Part shown: positions 47,561-59,024 of the stretch, piece by piece
How positions within the stretch are numbered: the stretch's first letter is position 1
Layout of the letters: each line of letters begins with the position of its first letter
Assembly (NCBI RefSeq): GCF_037126465.1
Contig: NW_026999298.1
Coordinates: 372,001-436,000 of the forward strand
From: Ornithodoros turicata
Lineage: Eukaryota; Arthropoda; Arachnida; Ixodida; Argasidae
DNA: 64,000 nucleotides
Direction: 5' to 3'
Program-made: the position numbers and the translations under genes
The notes under the pieces: generated by a model
The model's input: only the letters and a program-made list of their open reading frames with translations
Databases searched by the model: none
What the model was told of the DNA's origin: nothing

Positions 47561-49117
47561 AGTTTCAATGTTGCAACTTCAGGCGTGCATTGTACCCGTT
47601 CACTTATCGTATGCACTCTTTAATATCCTGTCACAGCCCAAAATGTTATTTACAGAATAAAGATAATTATAACGAACGTTTTGGTGTCCTTCGCGGCAAG
47701 TGTTCGTCAGCGGAGGTCACTGACCTCACAAGAACAAGAAGCAAAAGCAAGTTCGTAAGTTGACCAAACTCGATGGATAACGTGGCATGGTGGACGGTCT
47801 GTGGATGATCCAGCCCGGTGCACGGTGTATGAGGTGGCACGGTGGATGAGGCGGCCGCACGCTGAATAGCAGGAGTGAACCGGTGCCCTGCCTGTGTTCA
47901 AGACTACAACTCGCAGGCGATTGTTGGTCAGTGGGGATGTACATCCATCCATAATGGCATGACTATCCATCAGTAATGCATTTCGGCACCTGGCCAATAG
48001 CATTAGTTCCGCCCATCCTTTCCTTTCTCCCGGTGTCGCTGGCATGGGACGCGCGGACGTCTGCATCACAATTCGATGCGAAAACTTTATCAAATTGTAG
48101 CTTTCATTTCTACCTTATTCTTTCCCAAACGAATTTGAAACGTGTACCGGTACAAACTAACCGCAGAGAGTCTCGAAAAAAATAGAAAAGAAACACACAC
48201 GCACGAAAAATACAGCTTTTAAAGCATAAGGTGGCCCGTCAAGACGGTAGCTGTGCCCAAGCGCTAACTTGACCTGCCAACCTCGCGTCCACAACGTGTG
48301 ACTGCAACATGTGGCAGACACTGAAAATACATAACTAAATGAATAAAGCATGAACGCTACCTGCGCTACCCGAAGGACACGGGGCCTTTGAGACCCCCCC
48401 CCCCCCTCGTCCCCTGCCACTTTTTCTTTTTTGCTTCTTTTTTTCTTTTGGGAATAGCAAGTCGGCCTTGGCCTTTTTCTTTCCTTTTAATAAACATATC
48501 CCCCTATGAACGTGTCTTTAATGACCTTATCTGCGTGCTCCTCTCGCTATACAGTTGCGCAACGGCTACCTGTTACCAAAGGTATAGCAGTTCCATGAGC
48601 AGCGCGGCCATAATTGATAATAGCAAAGTGCACACTATATTCTAGCAGGGAAATCAGTTACAAACAGCGCTTGATTCACGGACTATGTCGTTATGTACAT
48701 GGCAAAATCCCAACGTCTATCACGCGTTTCAGGTACGTTACGACGTCTTTATGTTGAACGGGAGCTTACAAAAATTAGGGGCGAAATAGTTCCGTCTCTT
48801 CGGCATGTGGCGCTTGTGGCTTGGGCAGCGCTGCAGGGTCGCACAGCAGGACGTACTTTGCGGCGTGCTGCACGTTCTGGAAAAAATGCAAGCAGTTCCG
48901 AGAGACTCGGGAGCTGGTTCGGAAGTTGGTCATGGTGCCAACAGACCATGGTCAATGGTGCAACATCATGACCATGGTTGGTCATGGTCATTGCGCCAAC
49001 CGTAGACCACACTGGCGGTTCGTGCCCCGGAGTGGCCAAAGTGGCCCCGTACGTCACGGACGGGGACAGATGTCAGCCAAAATTGCGGAAGTAGGATATG
49101 ACTCCTTCAACCTCGAA
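47561..49117. other. Unclassified stretch
   Basis: Holds a fragment (48452-48505, TCGGCCTTGGCC...AATAAACATATCCCC) that resembles the LINE tail at 47140-47200, and short direct and inverted GGTCATGG words at 48928-49000. No gene supported. Confidence 0.3.
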
Positions 49118-52100
49118 AATGACATTTTGACTCGAAAATGACATTTTGATCAACTTGGGTTCGACTAAATACTTGGTTCGACGCGTTTGTCCAAATCCTC
49201 GTCCAGCCGGCCATCAGAGACTCGAACATGACATTTTGATCAACTTTGGTCCGCAATAATACTTAATATAACATTGATATCAGAGATGTCTAATCTAATT
49301 ATTCACTCTGTACATAATTAATATCCCAGAGTATCGAAACCGGGTCTCGTGCCCCTGCTGCACCCTTGGTGGGTGGCTTTGTTCAAATCCTCGTGCATCC
49401 GGCCGTCAGAGACTCGAAAATAACATTTTGATCAACTTTGGTCCGCAATAATACTTGATATAACATTGATATCAGAGATGTCTAACCTAATTATTCACTC
49501 TGTATATAATTAATATCAGAGTATCGAACCCGGGTCCCGTTCTCCTGCTACACCCCTGGTGGGCGGGTTTGTTCAAATCCTCGTCCAGCCGGCCGTCAGA
49601 GACTCGAAAATGACATTTTGATCAACTTTGGTCCGCAATAATACTTGATATAACATTGATATCAGAGATGTCTAATCTAATTATTCACTCTGTACATAAT
49701 TAATATCCCAGAGTATCGAAACCGGGTCTCGTGCCCCTGCTGCACCCTTGGTGGGTGGCTTTGTTCAAATCCTCGTGCATCCGGCCGTCAGAGACTCGAA
49801 AATAACATTTTGATCAACTTTGGTCCGCAATAATACTTGATATAACATTGATGTCAGATGTCTAACCTAATTATTCACTCTGTATATAATTAATATCACA
49901 GAGTATCGAACCCGGGTCCCGTTCTCCTGCTACACCCCTGGTGGGCGGGTTTGTTCAAATCCTCGTCCAGCCGGCCGTCAGAGACTCGAAAATGACATTT
50001 TGATCAACTTTGGTCCGCAATAATACTTGATATAACATTGATATCAGAGATGTCTAACCTAATTATTCACTTTGTATATAATTAATATCACAGAGTATCG
50101 AACCCGGGTCCCGTTCCCCTGCTACAACCCTGGTGGGCGGGTTTGTTTAAATCCTCGTCCAGCCGGCCGTCAGAGACTCGAAAATGACATTTTGATCACT
50201 TTGGTCCGCAATAATACTTGATATAACATTGATATCAGAGACGTCTAATCTAATTATTCACTCTGTATATAATTAATATCCCAGAGTATCGAAACCGGGT
50301 CCCGTTCCCCTGCTACACCCCTGGTGGGCGGGTTGGTTCAAATCCTCGTCCAGCCGGCCATCAGATACTCGAAAATGACATTTTGATCAACTTTGATCCG
50401 CAATAATACTTGATATAACATTGATATCAGAGATGTCTAATCTAATTATTCACTCTGTATATAATTAATATCCCAGAGTATCGAAACCGGGTCCCGTTCC
50501 CCTGCTACACCCCTGGTGGGCGGGTTTGTTCAAATCGTCCAGCCGGCCGTCAGAGACTCGAAAATGACATTTTGATCAACTTTGGTCCGCAATAATACTT
50601 CATATAACATTGATATCAGAGATGTCTAATCTAATTATTCACTCTGTATATAATTAATATCCCAGAGTATCGAAACCGGGTCTCGTGCCCCTGCTGCACC
50701 CTTGGTGGGCGGCTTTGTTCAAATCCTCGTGCATCCGGCCGTCAGAGACCCGAAAATAACATTTTGATCACCTTTGGTCCGCAATAATACTTAATATACC
50801 ATTGATATCAGAGATGTCTCACCTAATTATTCAGTCTGTATATAATTAATATCACAGAGTATCGAACCCGGGTCCCGTTCCCCTGCTACACCCCTGGTGG
50901 GCGGGTTTGTTCAAATCCTCGTCCAGCCGACCGTCAGAGACTCGAAAATGACATTTTCATCAACTTTGGTCCGCAATAATACTTAATATAACATTGATAT
51001 CAGAGATGTCTAATCTAATTATTCACTCTGTACATAATTAATATCCCAGAGTATCGAAACCGGGTCTCGTGCCCCTGCTGCACCCTTGGTGGGTGGCTTT
51101 GTTCAAATCCTCGTGCATCCGGCCGTCAGAGACTCGAAAATAACATTTTGATCAACTTTGGTCCGCAATAATACTTGATATAACATTGATATCAGAGATG
51201 TCTAACCTAATTATTCACTCTGTATATAATTAATATCAGAGTATCGAACCCGGGTCCCGTTCCCCTGCTACACCCCTGGTGGGCGGGTTGGTTCAAATCC
51301 TCGTCCAGCCGGCCGTCAGAGACTCGAAAATGACATTTTGATCAACTTTGGTCCGCAATAATACTTGATATAACATTGATGTCAGAGATGTCTAACCTAA
51401 TTATTCACTCTGTATATAATTAATATCAGAGTATCGAACCCGGGTCCCGTTCCCCTGCTACACCCCTGGTGGGCGGGTTGTTCAAATCCTCGTCCAGCCG
51501 GCCGTCAGAGACTCGAAAATGACATTTTGATCAACTTTGGTCCGCAATAATACTTGATATAACATTGATATCAGAGATGTCTAACCTAATTATTCACTTT
51601 GTATATAATTAATATCACAGAGTATCGAACCCGGGTCCCGTTCCCCTGCTGCAACCCTGGTGGGCGGGTTTGTTTAAATCCTCGTCCAGCCGGCCGTCAG
51701 AGACTCGAAAATGACATTTTGATCACTTTGGTCCGCAATAATACTTGATATAACATTGATATCAGAGACGTCTAATCTAATTATTCACTCTGTATATAAT
51801 TAATATCCCAGAGTATCGAACCCGGGTCCCGTTCCCCTGCTACACCCCTGGTGGGCGGGTTGGTTCAAATCCTCGTCCAGCCGGCCATCAGATACTCGAA
51901 AATGACATTTTGATCAACTTTGATCCGCAATAATACTTGATATAACATTGATATCAGAGATGTCTAATCTAATTATTCACTCTGTATATAATTAATATCC
52001 CAGAGTATCGAAACCGGGTCCCGTTCCCCTGCTACACCCCTGGTGGGCGGGTTTGTTCAAATCGTCCAGCCGGCCGTCAGAGACTCGAAAATGACATTTT

Positions 52101-53005
52101 GATCAACTTTGGTCCGCAATAATACTTCATATAACATTGATATCAGAGATGTCTAATCTAATTATTCACTCTGTATATAATTAATATCCCAGAGTATCGA
52201 AACCGGGTCTCGTGCCCCTGCTGCACCCTTGGTGGGCGGCTTTGTTCAAATCCTCGTGCATCCGGCCGTCAGAGACCCGAAAATAACATTTTGATCACCT
52301 TTGGTCCGCAATAATACTTAATATACCATTGATATCAGAGATGTCTCACCTAATTATTCAGTCTGTATATAATTAATATCACAGAGTATCGAACCCCGGT
52401 CCCGTTCCCCTGCTACACCCCTGGTGGGCGGGTTTGTTCAAATCCTCGTCCAGCCGACCGTCAGAGACTCGAAAATGACATTTTCATCAACTTTGGTCCG
52501 CAATAATACTTGATATAACATTGATATCAGAGATGTCCAGTCTAATTATTCACTCTGTATATAATTAATATCCCAGAGTATCGAAACCGGGTCTCGTGCC
52601 CCTGCTGCACCCTTGGTGGGCGGCTTTGTTCAAATCCTCGTCCAGCCGGCCATTAGAGACTCGAAAATGGCATTTTGATTGGTCCGCAATAATACTTGAT
52701 ATAACATCGATATCAGAGACGTCTAATCTAATTATTCACTCTGTATATAATTAATATCCCAGAGTATCGAACCCGGGTCCCGTTCCCCTGCTACACCCCT
52801 GGTGGGCGGGTTGGTTCAAATCCTCGTCCAGCCGGCCATCAGATACTCGAAAATGACATTTTGATCCGCAATAATACTTGATATAACATTGATATTAGAA
52901 ATGTCTAATCTAATTATTCACTCTGTATATAATCCCATCGAACTCTGTCAGAGACTCGAAAATGACATTTTGATCAACTTTGGATCGCAATAATACTTCA
53001 TATAA
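49118..53005 (-). repeat. Satellite 2: about 20 tandem monomers of about 191 bp
   Basis: Successive GAGTATCGAA landmarks lie at 49329, 49519, 49711, 49901 and 50093, a period of 190-192 bp. Monomer variants recur at about 1525 bp (eight monomers), for example the AATACTTAATATACC unit near 50785 and 52315 and the shortened CAAATCGTCCAGCC unit near 50530 and 52056. Each unit has a B-box-like GGTTCAAATCC (or TGTTCAAATCC) on + and GGGTTCGATAC on -. Read on the - strand it is collinear with satellite 1. The first and last monomers are diverged. Confidence 0.95.
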
Positions 53006-56000
53006 AATTCAGTGCATATTCACACGCCGTGCGGTGGTTGATGTGTGGCCAGGAGGACGTACTGATTTAAAATAGGCGGTCACATTTTGCATTCTTTGTC
53101 GAAAAATCATAATCTCAAAATGGGCCCCGTGCGATCCATATGCGCAATGCATTACATCTTACTTGTTCGAAAACAGCTTTCAAAATGCAAGAGGCTAGGA
53201 AGACTGGATTGAGAGTTGTTTGTCATCGCATGCAGCAGGTATGGTCCCTGAGTTACCAAGACAACACCATTGCTGGGCTAGTACACTTTTCTTGCGTGTG
53301 TGTGTGTGTGTGTGTGTGTCATGCATCACAATTTATTCCGGACTTTATCAAGCCTAGTAATTCATCAGCTAGGCGGCATCCTCCTCTTGCGTTGCTGTTC
53401 CCTTTGCTTCCAGCGTCGGAGGTTTCAGCACTGCTGGTGCTCGAATTCGCTGCATCGTAGACGTGGCTGCTTAGTAGACGCATCGAAAGTTGTGCACAGT
53501 CACCTTGTACTTCTGCTGCGATGTCGTTGTCAATCTGTCAGTGGAGTGTATAGCTGGTGTTTGAAGACATCATTGGGCTGGTCCAGGTATTTTCTGCATG
53601 AATGGAAACCGATCGTACCAATTAGGTCGATGACAGTAAGGCACGCATGGCACGTAAGGGCATGTCCACTATATTAAGGTCTCCTCAGAGCTCTTCTGAC
53701 GACGTTCAAATCCGCTACGTCCGAGCACCAAGGGTGTTGGTGGCTCTCATGTTCTGGAAACTTCCATATCAAACAAGTACTACAGTATTTTCTTGTGTTC
53801 GACAGTCTCATTTCGACAATTTTCTCTCCCAAACCACTTAGCTTAAAAAGGATTGCAATTGCGGCAGAGCTGGCTCCAGCAGGAAAAGAACATCGTGGAG
53901 ACGACGGTTTTCGCATGCGATTCGTTCCGAGCTCGTTTGCTTCGGATGTCCCAGACCACCGCCGCACAGGCGTCTCAGCCTTATGAAAGCTTGATTTCCT
54001 TATCAAAGCTTAAGACTCGCCGAACGATTACCTGTAATCAATGAGGAATAAAATGCCAGCATAGTTTCGGAACTGGTGGAGGCCAGCGGCGAATATAGTC
54101 CCTTTAGCGATTATATAAACTTGCTGGGATGTCACTGCAATATAGGGATTTGGTGTGGGGAGTCGAACAGTACAGAATGACCTGGTGAGATGTGACCCTT
54201 TTCCGGAACGATGCGAACACAACACATGCCAGCGACAGAGGACGTTCACTTTTCCGGATACGCGAGTTAGAATGACCTAGGTTCTGGAAGACTGTTCGCC
54301 GTACTTGCTGTCCGGATGCAGATAACGAATTCCGTATAACCGAGACGTATTCAATGGTAGCAGATTCGCTCCCGGGACTGTAGTCCGGATGACGAGTTTG
54401 TCGGATATCTGAACTCCAGAGAAGACAGACATGACAGATGCCTGAAAATCTGGTTTCCTATTCCTAATTATTGATTGAATTTTGGAAGACGACATATTTC
54501 ACCACACTGCCGCCAGCAATGGGGTAGATGTAGTTCCACAATCATCATTAAAACGAAGTTTTCGTTGTTCTTTGATTAAATTCCTTAATAGGGTAACCGT
54601 CAGGAGAGAGTGCTTCTCGTTGGTAGACAAGGGCCTTCTGGCCGCAGATGGGTCACATGCTCACCGCGTGTTTGCGACCCCTGCTTTAAAGTACTTGAAT
54701 ATGTTCTCAAAATTCCAATAAGATAGCCCGTGGCGATGACCGCGTCGCAGGAGCTGCGTTTCGAAATTACTATCTGAGAGCCTACCCTGCTTTATTTATT
54801 TATTTTTCTTAACAAATTCCCTCAATATTAAACAGGCGCCTACATGCAGATGCGAACAAACGCTCTAGAGAAACGACAGAATTTACTCTTTTTCTTAATC
54901 ATTGTTTACCCGGAGAGATATTTTACGTGCCCGCTCTAGCAACATCTGTCCGCACGAGTCTTCTGTGCTGCTTCTAGGAGTCTCCATGGTATACCAGCAT
55001 ACCCTGCAGGTCAGCACAACGCCTCATGCAAGCTCCTAAACCCGAGGCGCTGCACCGTACCCCCTTTCACATAAGGGAGGCGGATGCCCGAATATCTCAG
55101 ACATTAAAGTACATGTTTATGTACAGCACAAAGCGCATTACGGAGACAAAAGCAAATTTTTCGCTCGACATCCGCGTTACGCACAAGGAATATTCAAACT
55201 AGCTTGAAAAACGGATATTGAAACAAGCTAGATTACTAGGTCCTTTGAAAGAACTTGCAAGATAGAAAGTTACACGCAAAAGTATTTAGGATACGTAACT
55301 GAAATACCCTACTCAAGTCACTGCACAAGTCTGCCCTTATAATTATGTGTCCAGCCAGCATTTGTTCGTTGTGATTTTGGTTTCCACGCAGCGCGCCGTA
55401 GACGTTGAATGCTTCAGACCCAATGTTATGCACACCCAACGTAATTTTGACGCCCTATGGCTTCCAATAATAAATGGACTGTCTCTCTCCTGCATAGATT
55501 GTCCTATTTTGAGTCTGGTACTTATACTGCGGCTGTCTTTTCTGACTTGGGTCGGAGTTTCGGGTCGACTTGTCGTCATCCGCTAATTAATCTACTTATT
55601 AGCGACCTGCATTACTGAAGATAAATTCTACATTACATTTCCACGGGGTTACTTTCATATGTTACTTATCAAGATTAAGTTCTACTCAGTATGTTTTACA
55701 CCACATGAATCATCGGACTGAACCGCATTGGTATCGAATATCAGTCGGGTATCGCATCTCCCTGCGGACCACGTTCATCCGCAGACAGATGTATGGAACA
55801 TAATGCAGATTTTTGCAGACCACCTGACATACAGGCTGTTTATTTTTATTAGGTATGGGAAAAACGAATCCTCGTACAGTATAGTGGACAGTAATTCCAG
55901 GTAAGCCTCATTGGCAGGCGGGTGTTCTCTTGTTTGTTTATGTACGTTGCCCTGGTCCTGAAATAGTTGAGGGAGGAATTCTTACATTACAAGTTTAAAA

Positions 56001-56050
56001 GTAACATTGTTTTGATCGTGGTTGTTGCTTAGTTTCATGGGAAGAATTCA
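53006..56050. other. Mostly unique sequence without a supported gene
   Basis: Several open frames (53140-53677, 53674-54006 on -, 54482-54721) are not recognised and lack domain or splice support. A (GT)12 microsatellite lies at 53296-53319. Confidence 0.35.
53296..53319. repeat. (GT)12 microsatellite
   Basis: Uninterrupted GT dinucleotides. Confidence 0.95.
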
Positions 56051-56348
56051 GAGTCGTGAGTGACCAGCTCCCGTGGCATCGTGGTTAGGATGATCGCTTT
56101 CCACGCAGAGACTGGGAGGTGACACGGGTTCGAATCCTGTCACCGGCTGTGCTGTCTGAGGTTTTCCCTGGGTTGTCCGAACACTTTCCAGACTAATGTC
56201 GGCACAGTTCCCCACGAAGCCGGCCCAGGACGCATACTAACCCCTCCCCCATTCCTTCCTGCTGTCCTCTCTATGTGTCCAATTCTGTATGCCGCTCACA
56301 GTCATAGATAGCCGCTAACAGGGAATTAAAAGAAAAAGACTCGTGAGT
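56051..56348 (+). mobile_element. Full-length tRNA-derived SINE, 276 bp
   Basis: The element 56062-56337 starts with a tRNA-like head: A-box TGGCATCGTGGTTAGGATG and perfect B-box GGGTTCGAATCC (Pol III promoter). It is followed by a body with TTTCCCTGGGTTGTCC and GGCCCAGGACGCATAC and an A-rich tail (AATTAAAAGAAAAA). The 11-bp target duplication is GAGTCGTGAGT (56051-56061) and GACTCGTGAGT (56338-56348), one mismatch. Same family as the truncated copy at 740-937. tRNA-derived SINEs called Ruka are known in Rhipicephalus ticks; membership is not shown here. Confidence 0.88.
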
Positions 56349-56640
56349 TTGTGTTTAAATTACATTTAAGGAGTACGTCCTTATAAGTGTCCTAGTAAGT
56401 GTTATCACGTCCTCGATGTTTTCATGTGGTATGTTTTCTCCTGAAAGTGAACTATTATTTAATTTGTTTTTAGTTGATATCAAATTCTGCTTGAAAATAT
56501 TTTTCAGTAAAAGTGCCTTTCCCTTCGAAAGGGTTCGAAAGATCCGAGATTCGTGGATTCGTAGACCTTCCCTTGGATTCGGAAAATTCTGGATTCGTCC
56601 CACCTCTTATTTGCAGAATTTTTGTAAAAAGCTACGTGAG

Positions 56641-57518
56641 CAGCAGAGATGTCGTATACGGCCGGCGGACATCCTCTGGAAGGGTGTACGTAACTACTAC
56701 ACGATGACTAATTACCTAAAGCTCATAGATTAGCTCTTTATAATTAAGGGATTTTAGGCAAAAGCGAGATAGCAGAATGGGAGACAATGCCCGTTGAGAG
56801 TCATTCTATCTTTTAAAAATCCAGAAAATAGCGCGTGAAATACTCGTCACTGAATTTCGGTACGTAAATGAGCCGAAACTGAAAAAGCGCATCATCTACA
56901 CCGATGGAGACTTATCTAGGCTGGTTTTTCTGGACAGGAGATTCGCACCTACTCCAGTCATCGCCATCGCATCAAATCACGTGACTCCCTGACGTAAAAT
57001 GAGCGCTGCTCCATCGCTGCGGTTTCGGTTTGGGCTCATTTGCGTACAAAATCCCGGGATGTATATCTAACACGCGTGCCTGTTTCTGAATTTGTTAGAT
57101 GTGGAATGGCTTTCAACGAGGATAGTCTAATTCTGCTATATCGCTTTTGCCCCAAAGTCCCCTAATTAAAAACTAAGTTTTATAAAACCTAATTAAACGT
57201 TATGCACCAAATCGAAAAATCCTAACCGATAAAAGGGGCCCCATCTGACGGCCAGTCCCATTGACATGCATGCATTTCTCGTTTCTTAACGTCCTATAGC
57301 GAGTCAATAAATTGCAATACGGTCGTAAATGCTTTGGCGGCTACATACTGATATGTATATATCATTAGAGCAAAAATAGTAAAAAGGGGATAAATAGAGT
57401 TATCCTCTTATTGCATACAGAGGTTCAATTACTGAATGGTCTTCTAGTTGCACATATAATTTCTTGCAGAGGATGTCCGCCTGGCCGTATAGCTATGCAA
57501 AAACGACATCTCTGCTGC
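56641..57518. repeat. Nested inverted repeats (outer about 45 bp, inner MITE-like)
   Basis: Outer pair: CAGCAGAGATGTCGTATACG...GGCGGACATCCTCTG at 56641-56680 and its reverse complement, with a 13-bp extra stretch, at 57468-57518. Inner pair: AATTAAGGGATTTTAGGC...AGCGAGATAGCAGAA at about 56743-56777 against 57127-57167. The inner one looks like a MITE of about 420 bp; target duplication ambiguous (TA or AATT). Confidence 0.6.
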
Positions 57519-58148
57519 TCCGATAGCATTTTCATAAAAGTTATGTAAAGGATAAAATTAAACTCTCTGTATGTAATTAAAAGTAGCCCTTCCATTGGTC
57601 CACGGGAGAATACAGGTAGTTGTTCGATATCTTCGCACATAATCGCAGTTCGATGTCTCGCGACATAAACCAGTTATTGTCGATATCCGAATTGTTTATG
57701 TGCATGAACTGATAAGTACCACGTCAGAATGACAGTAACCCACTGCTTGGCATTTTGGGCCACGGAACTCACGGTCACATTTATGTGACAAGGTGTGAAC
57801 TCATTCGCAGGCTACGGACTCACGTGAACGTCGACATGGTGTATCGCTTATCGCGATCATGCCGAGCATGCAACCAGAGCATGTGTTATTGAGCCGATCT
57901 CTGGTCGCTATGCTTTGGTGGTTTGGGGCTATGCAGGAACCACGTGAGTACGTTCGAGTGCAAATTTAGAGCGCACCTGAGTACAATAAGAGTACAATAA
58001 ATGTGTGTGGGATTCTTTTTCAAATCGAAAGATACACAGTCGCTTTTGAGAGCCCTGGTAAAAAGAGTAATGCTGGTCGTGTACCGACGGGAGTAATTAT
58101 CTTGCACATCAGAATCACTTCCGGAAACCTTGCTCATCACAATCAAAA
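57519..58148. other. Unclassified stretch ending in a possible promoter
   Basis: No repeat recognised. At its right end ACTTCCGGAA (58126-58135) is an ETS-type motif about 14 bases before an ATG at 58149 in a good context (AAAAATGG). Confidence 0.3.
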
Positions 58149-58227
58149 ATGGAAACCAGTGGAAAGGAAGTCTGTGCAACCGAGGAGTACATTGGAAAGC
58201 AACCTCTACACACGCCATTTTTCTTTG
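58149..58227 (+). CDS. Possible first coding exon, + strand
   Basis: The ATG at 58149 in a CAAAAATGG context opens a frame of 26 codons (METSGKEVCATEEY...) that ends at a good donor, TTTG/GTGAGT (GT at 58228). An ETS-like ACTTCCGGAA lies just upstream. A phase-compatible continuation could start after CAG at about 58899 (FDKVALSADPCG...) and run to a stop at 59057-59059, but its acceptor lacks a pyrimidine tract and it would overlap the end of the - strand gene. I recognise no family. Confidence 0.28.
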
Positions 58228-59024
58228 GTGAGTAGAGGGCCTTGATACTCTGCGATGACAACACGCCAAGTTGTGAAACTATCCCATAGAGGCCGCTATA
58301 AAATATAAACCGCGAAAAAATGCGAGGGGGGTAGTGGTGGTGTGTGGGGTATGGCGTTCACCAGCACTTTTGAACTTTCGCCTTAACTTTAATTTGTCTG
58401 ACCCCGAACTTGTCCGTAATCGAGCCAGGGGGAACCGAAGAGTCAAGAGTGAACTGAACATGATATGCTCCAGAATGTTACATGGAGGCTGGTGGCATGG
58501 CATAACTGGAATACAATGCTTATCCCCCGAGTTACAAAGGGGTATCACCTTCGAAATTTTTCAAAATTTCACAAAACTCAATAAGCAGAACGTCATGGAC
58601 ATCCACGTTCAGCGATTCTCATTTACATCATCATGTGTCTTATTTTGTTTCCATTTTCGTTTCTGAGCTCCTTTCGGCAACAGTTTTGTCGTGCTGAACA
58701 GTTGCAGATCCATGCGGATTGGATGAGGCTGTTTAGTCGTGCGCTTTAGACAGGACGTTGCTTCAAAAACTCTAAGCGAGATGCAGTAATGTCAAAGATA
58801 TGGAGCATAACCATGATGTCTGCTCATCATATGATAACTTAGATGTTGCACCACGTGCATGCAACTGCATGCCTTGAAATCGAAGATATCGAAAACAGAA
58901 TTCGACAAGGTTGCTCTTTCTGCCGATCCATGTGGAACTGCGAATTTAGACAGCACTCCTGGCGGTAGCAGCACACAACTCTGTTGGGACGGCAACGTTG
59001 CCAGATTCCAATGCACGGAAGCGG

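Noticed and set aside
48749..49141. Overlapping frames of about 100 codons on both strands
   Set aside because: GC-rich shadow frames with repeated GGTCATGG words and no domain.
16502..53005. CRISPR-like arrays
   Set aside because: The repeats are long contiguous monomers without unique spacers, in clearly eukaryotic DNA.
57886..58269. 127-codon frame on - opposite the possible + exon
   Set aside because: No recognisable domain. A weak THAP-like start (HRLPFHWFP) does not continue with the required cysteines and histidine.
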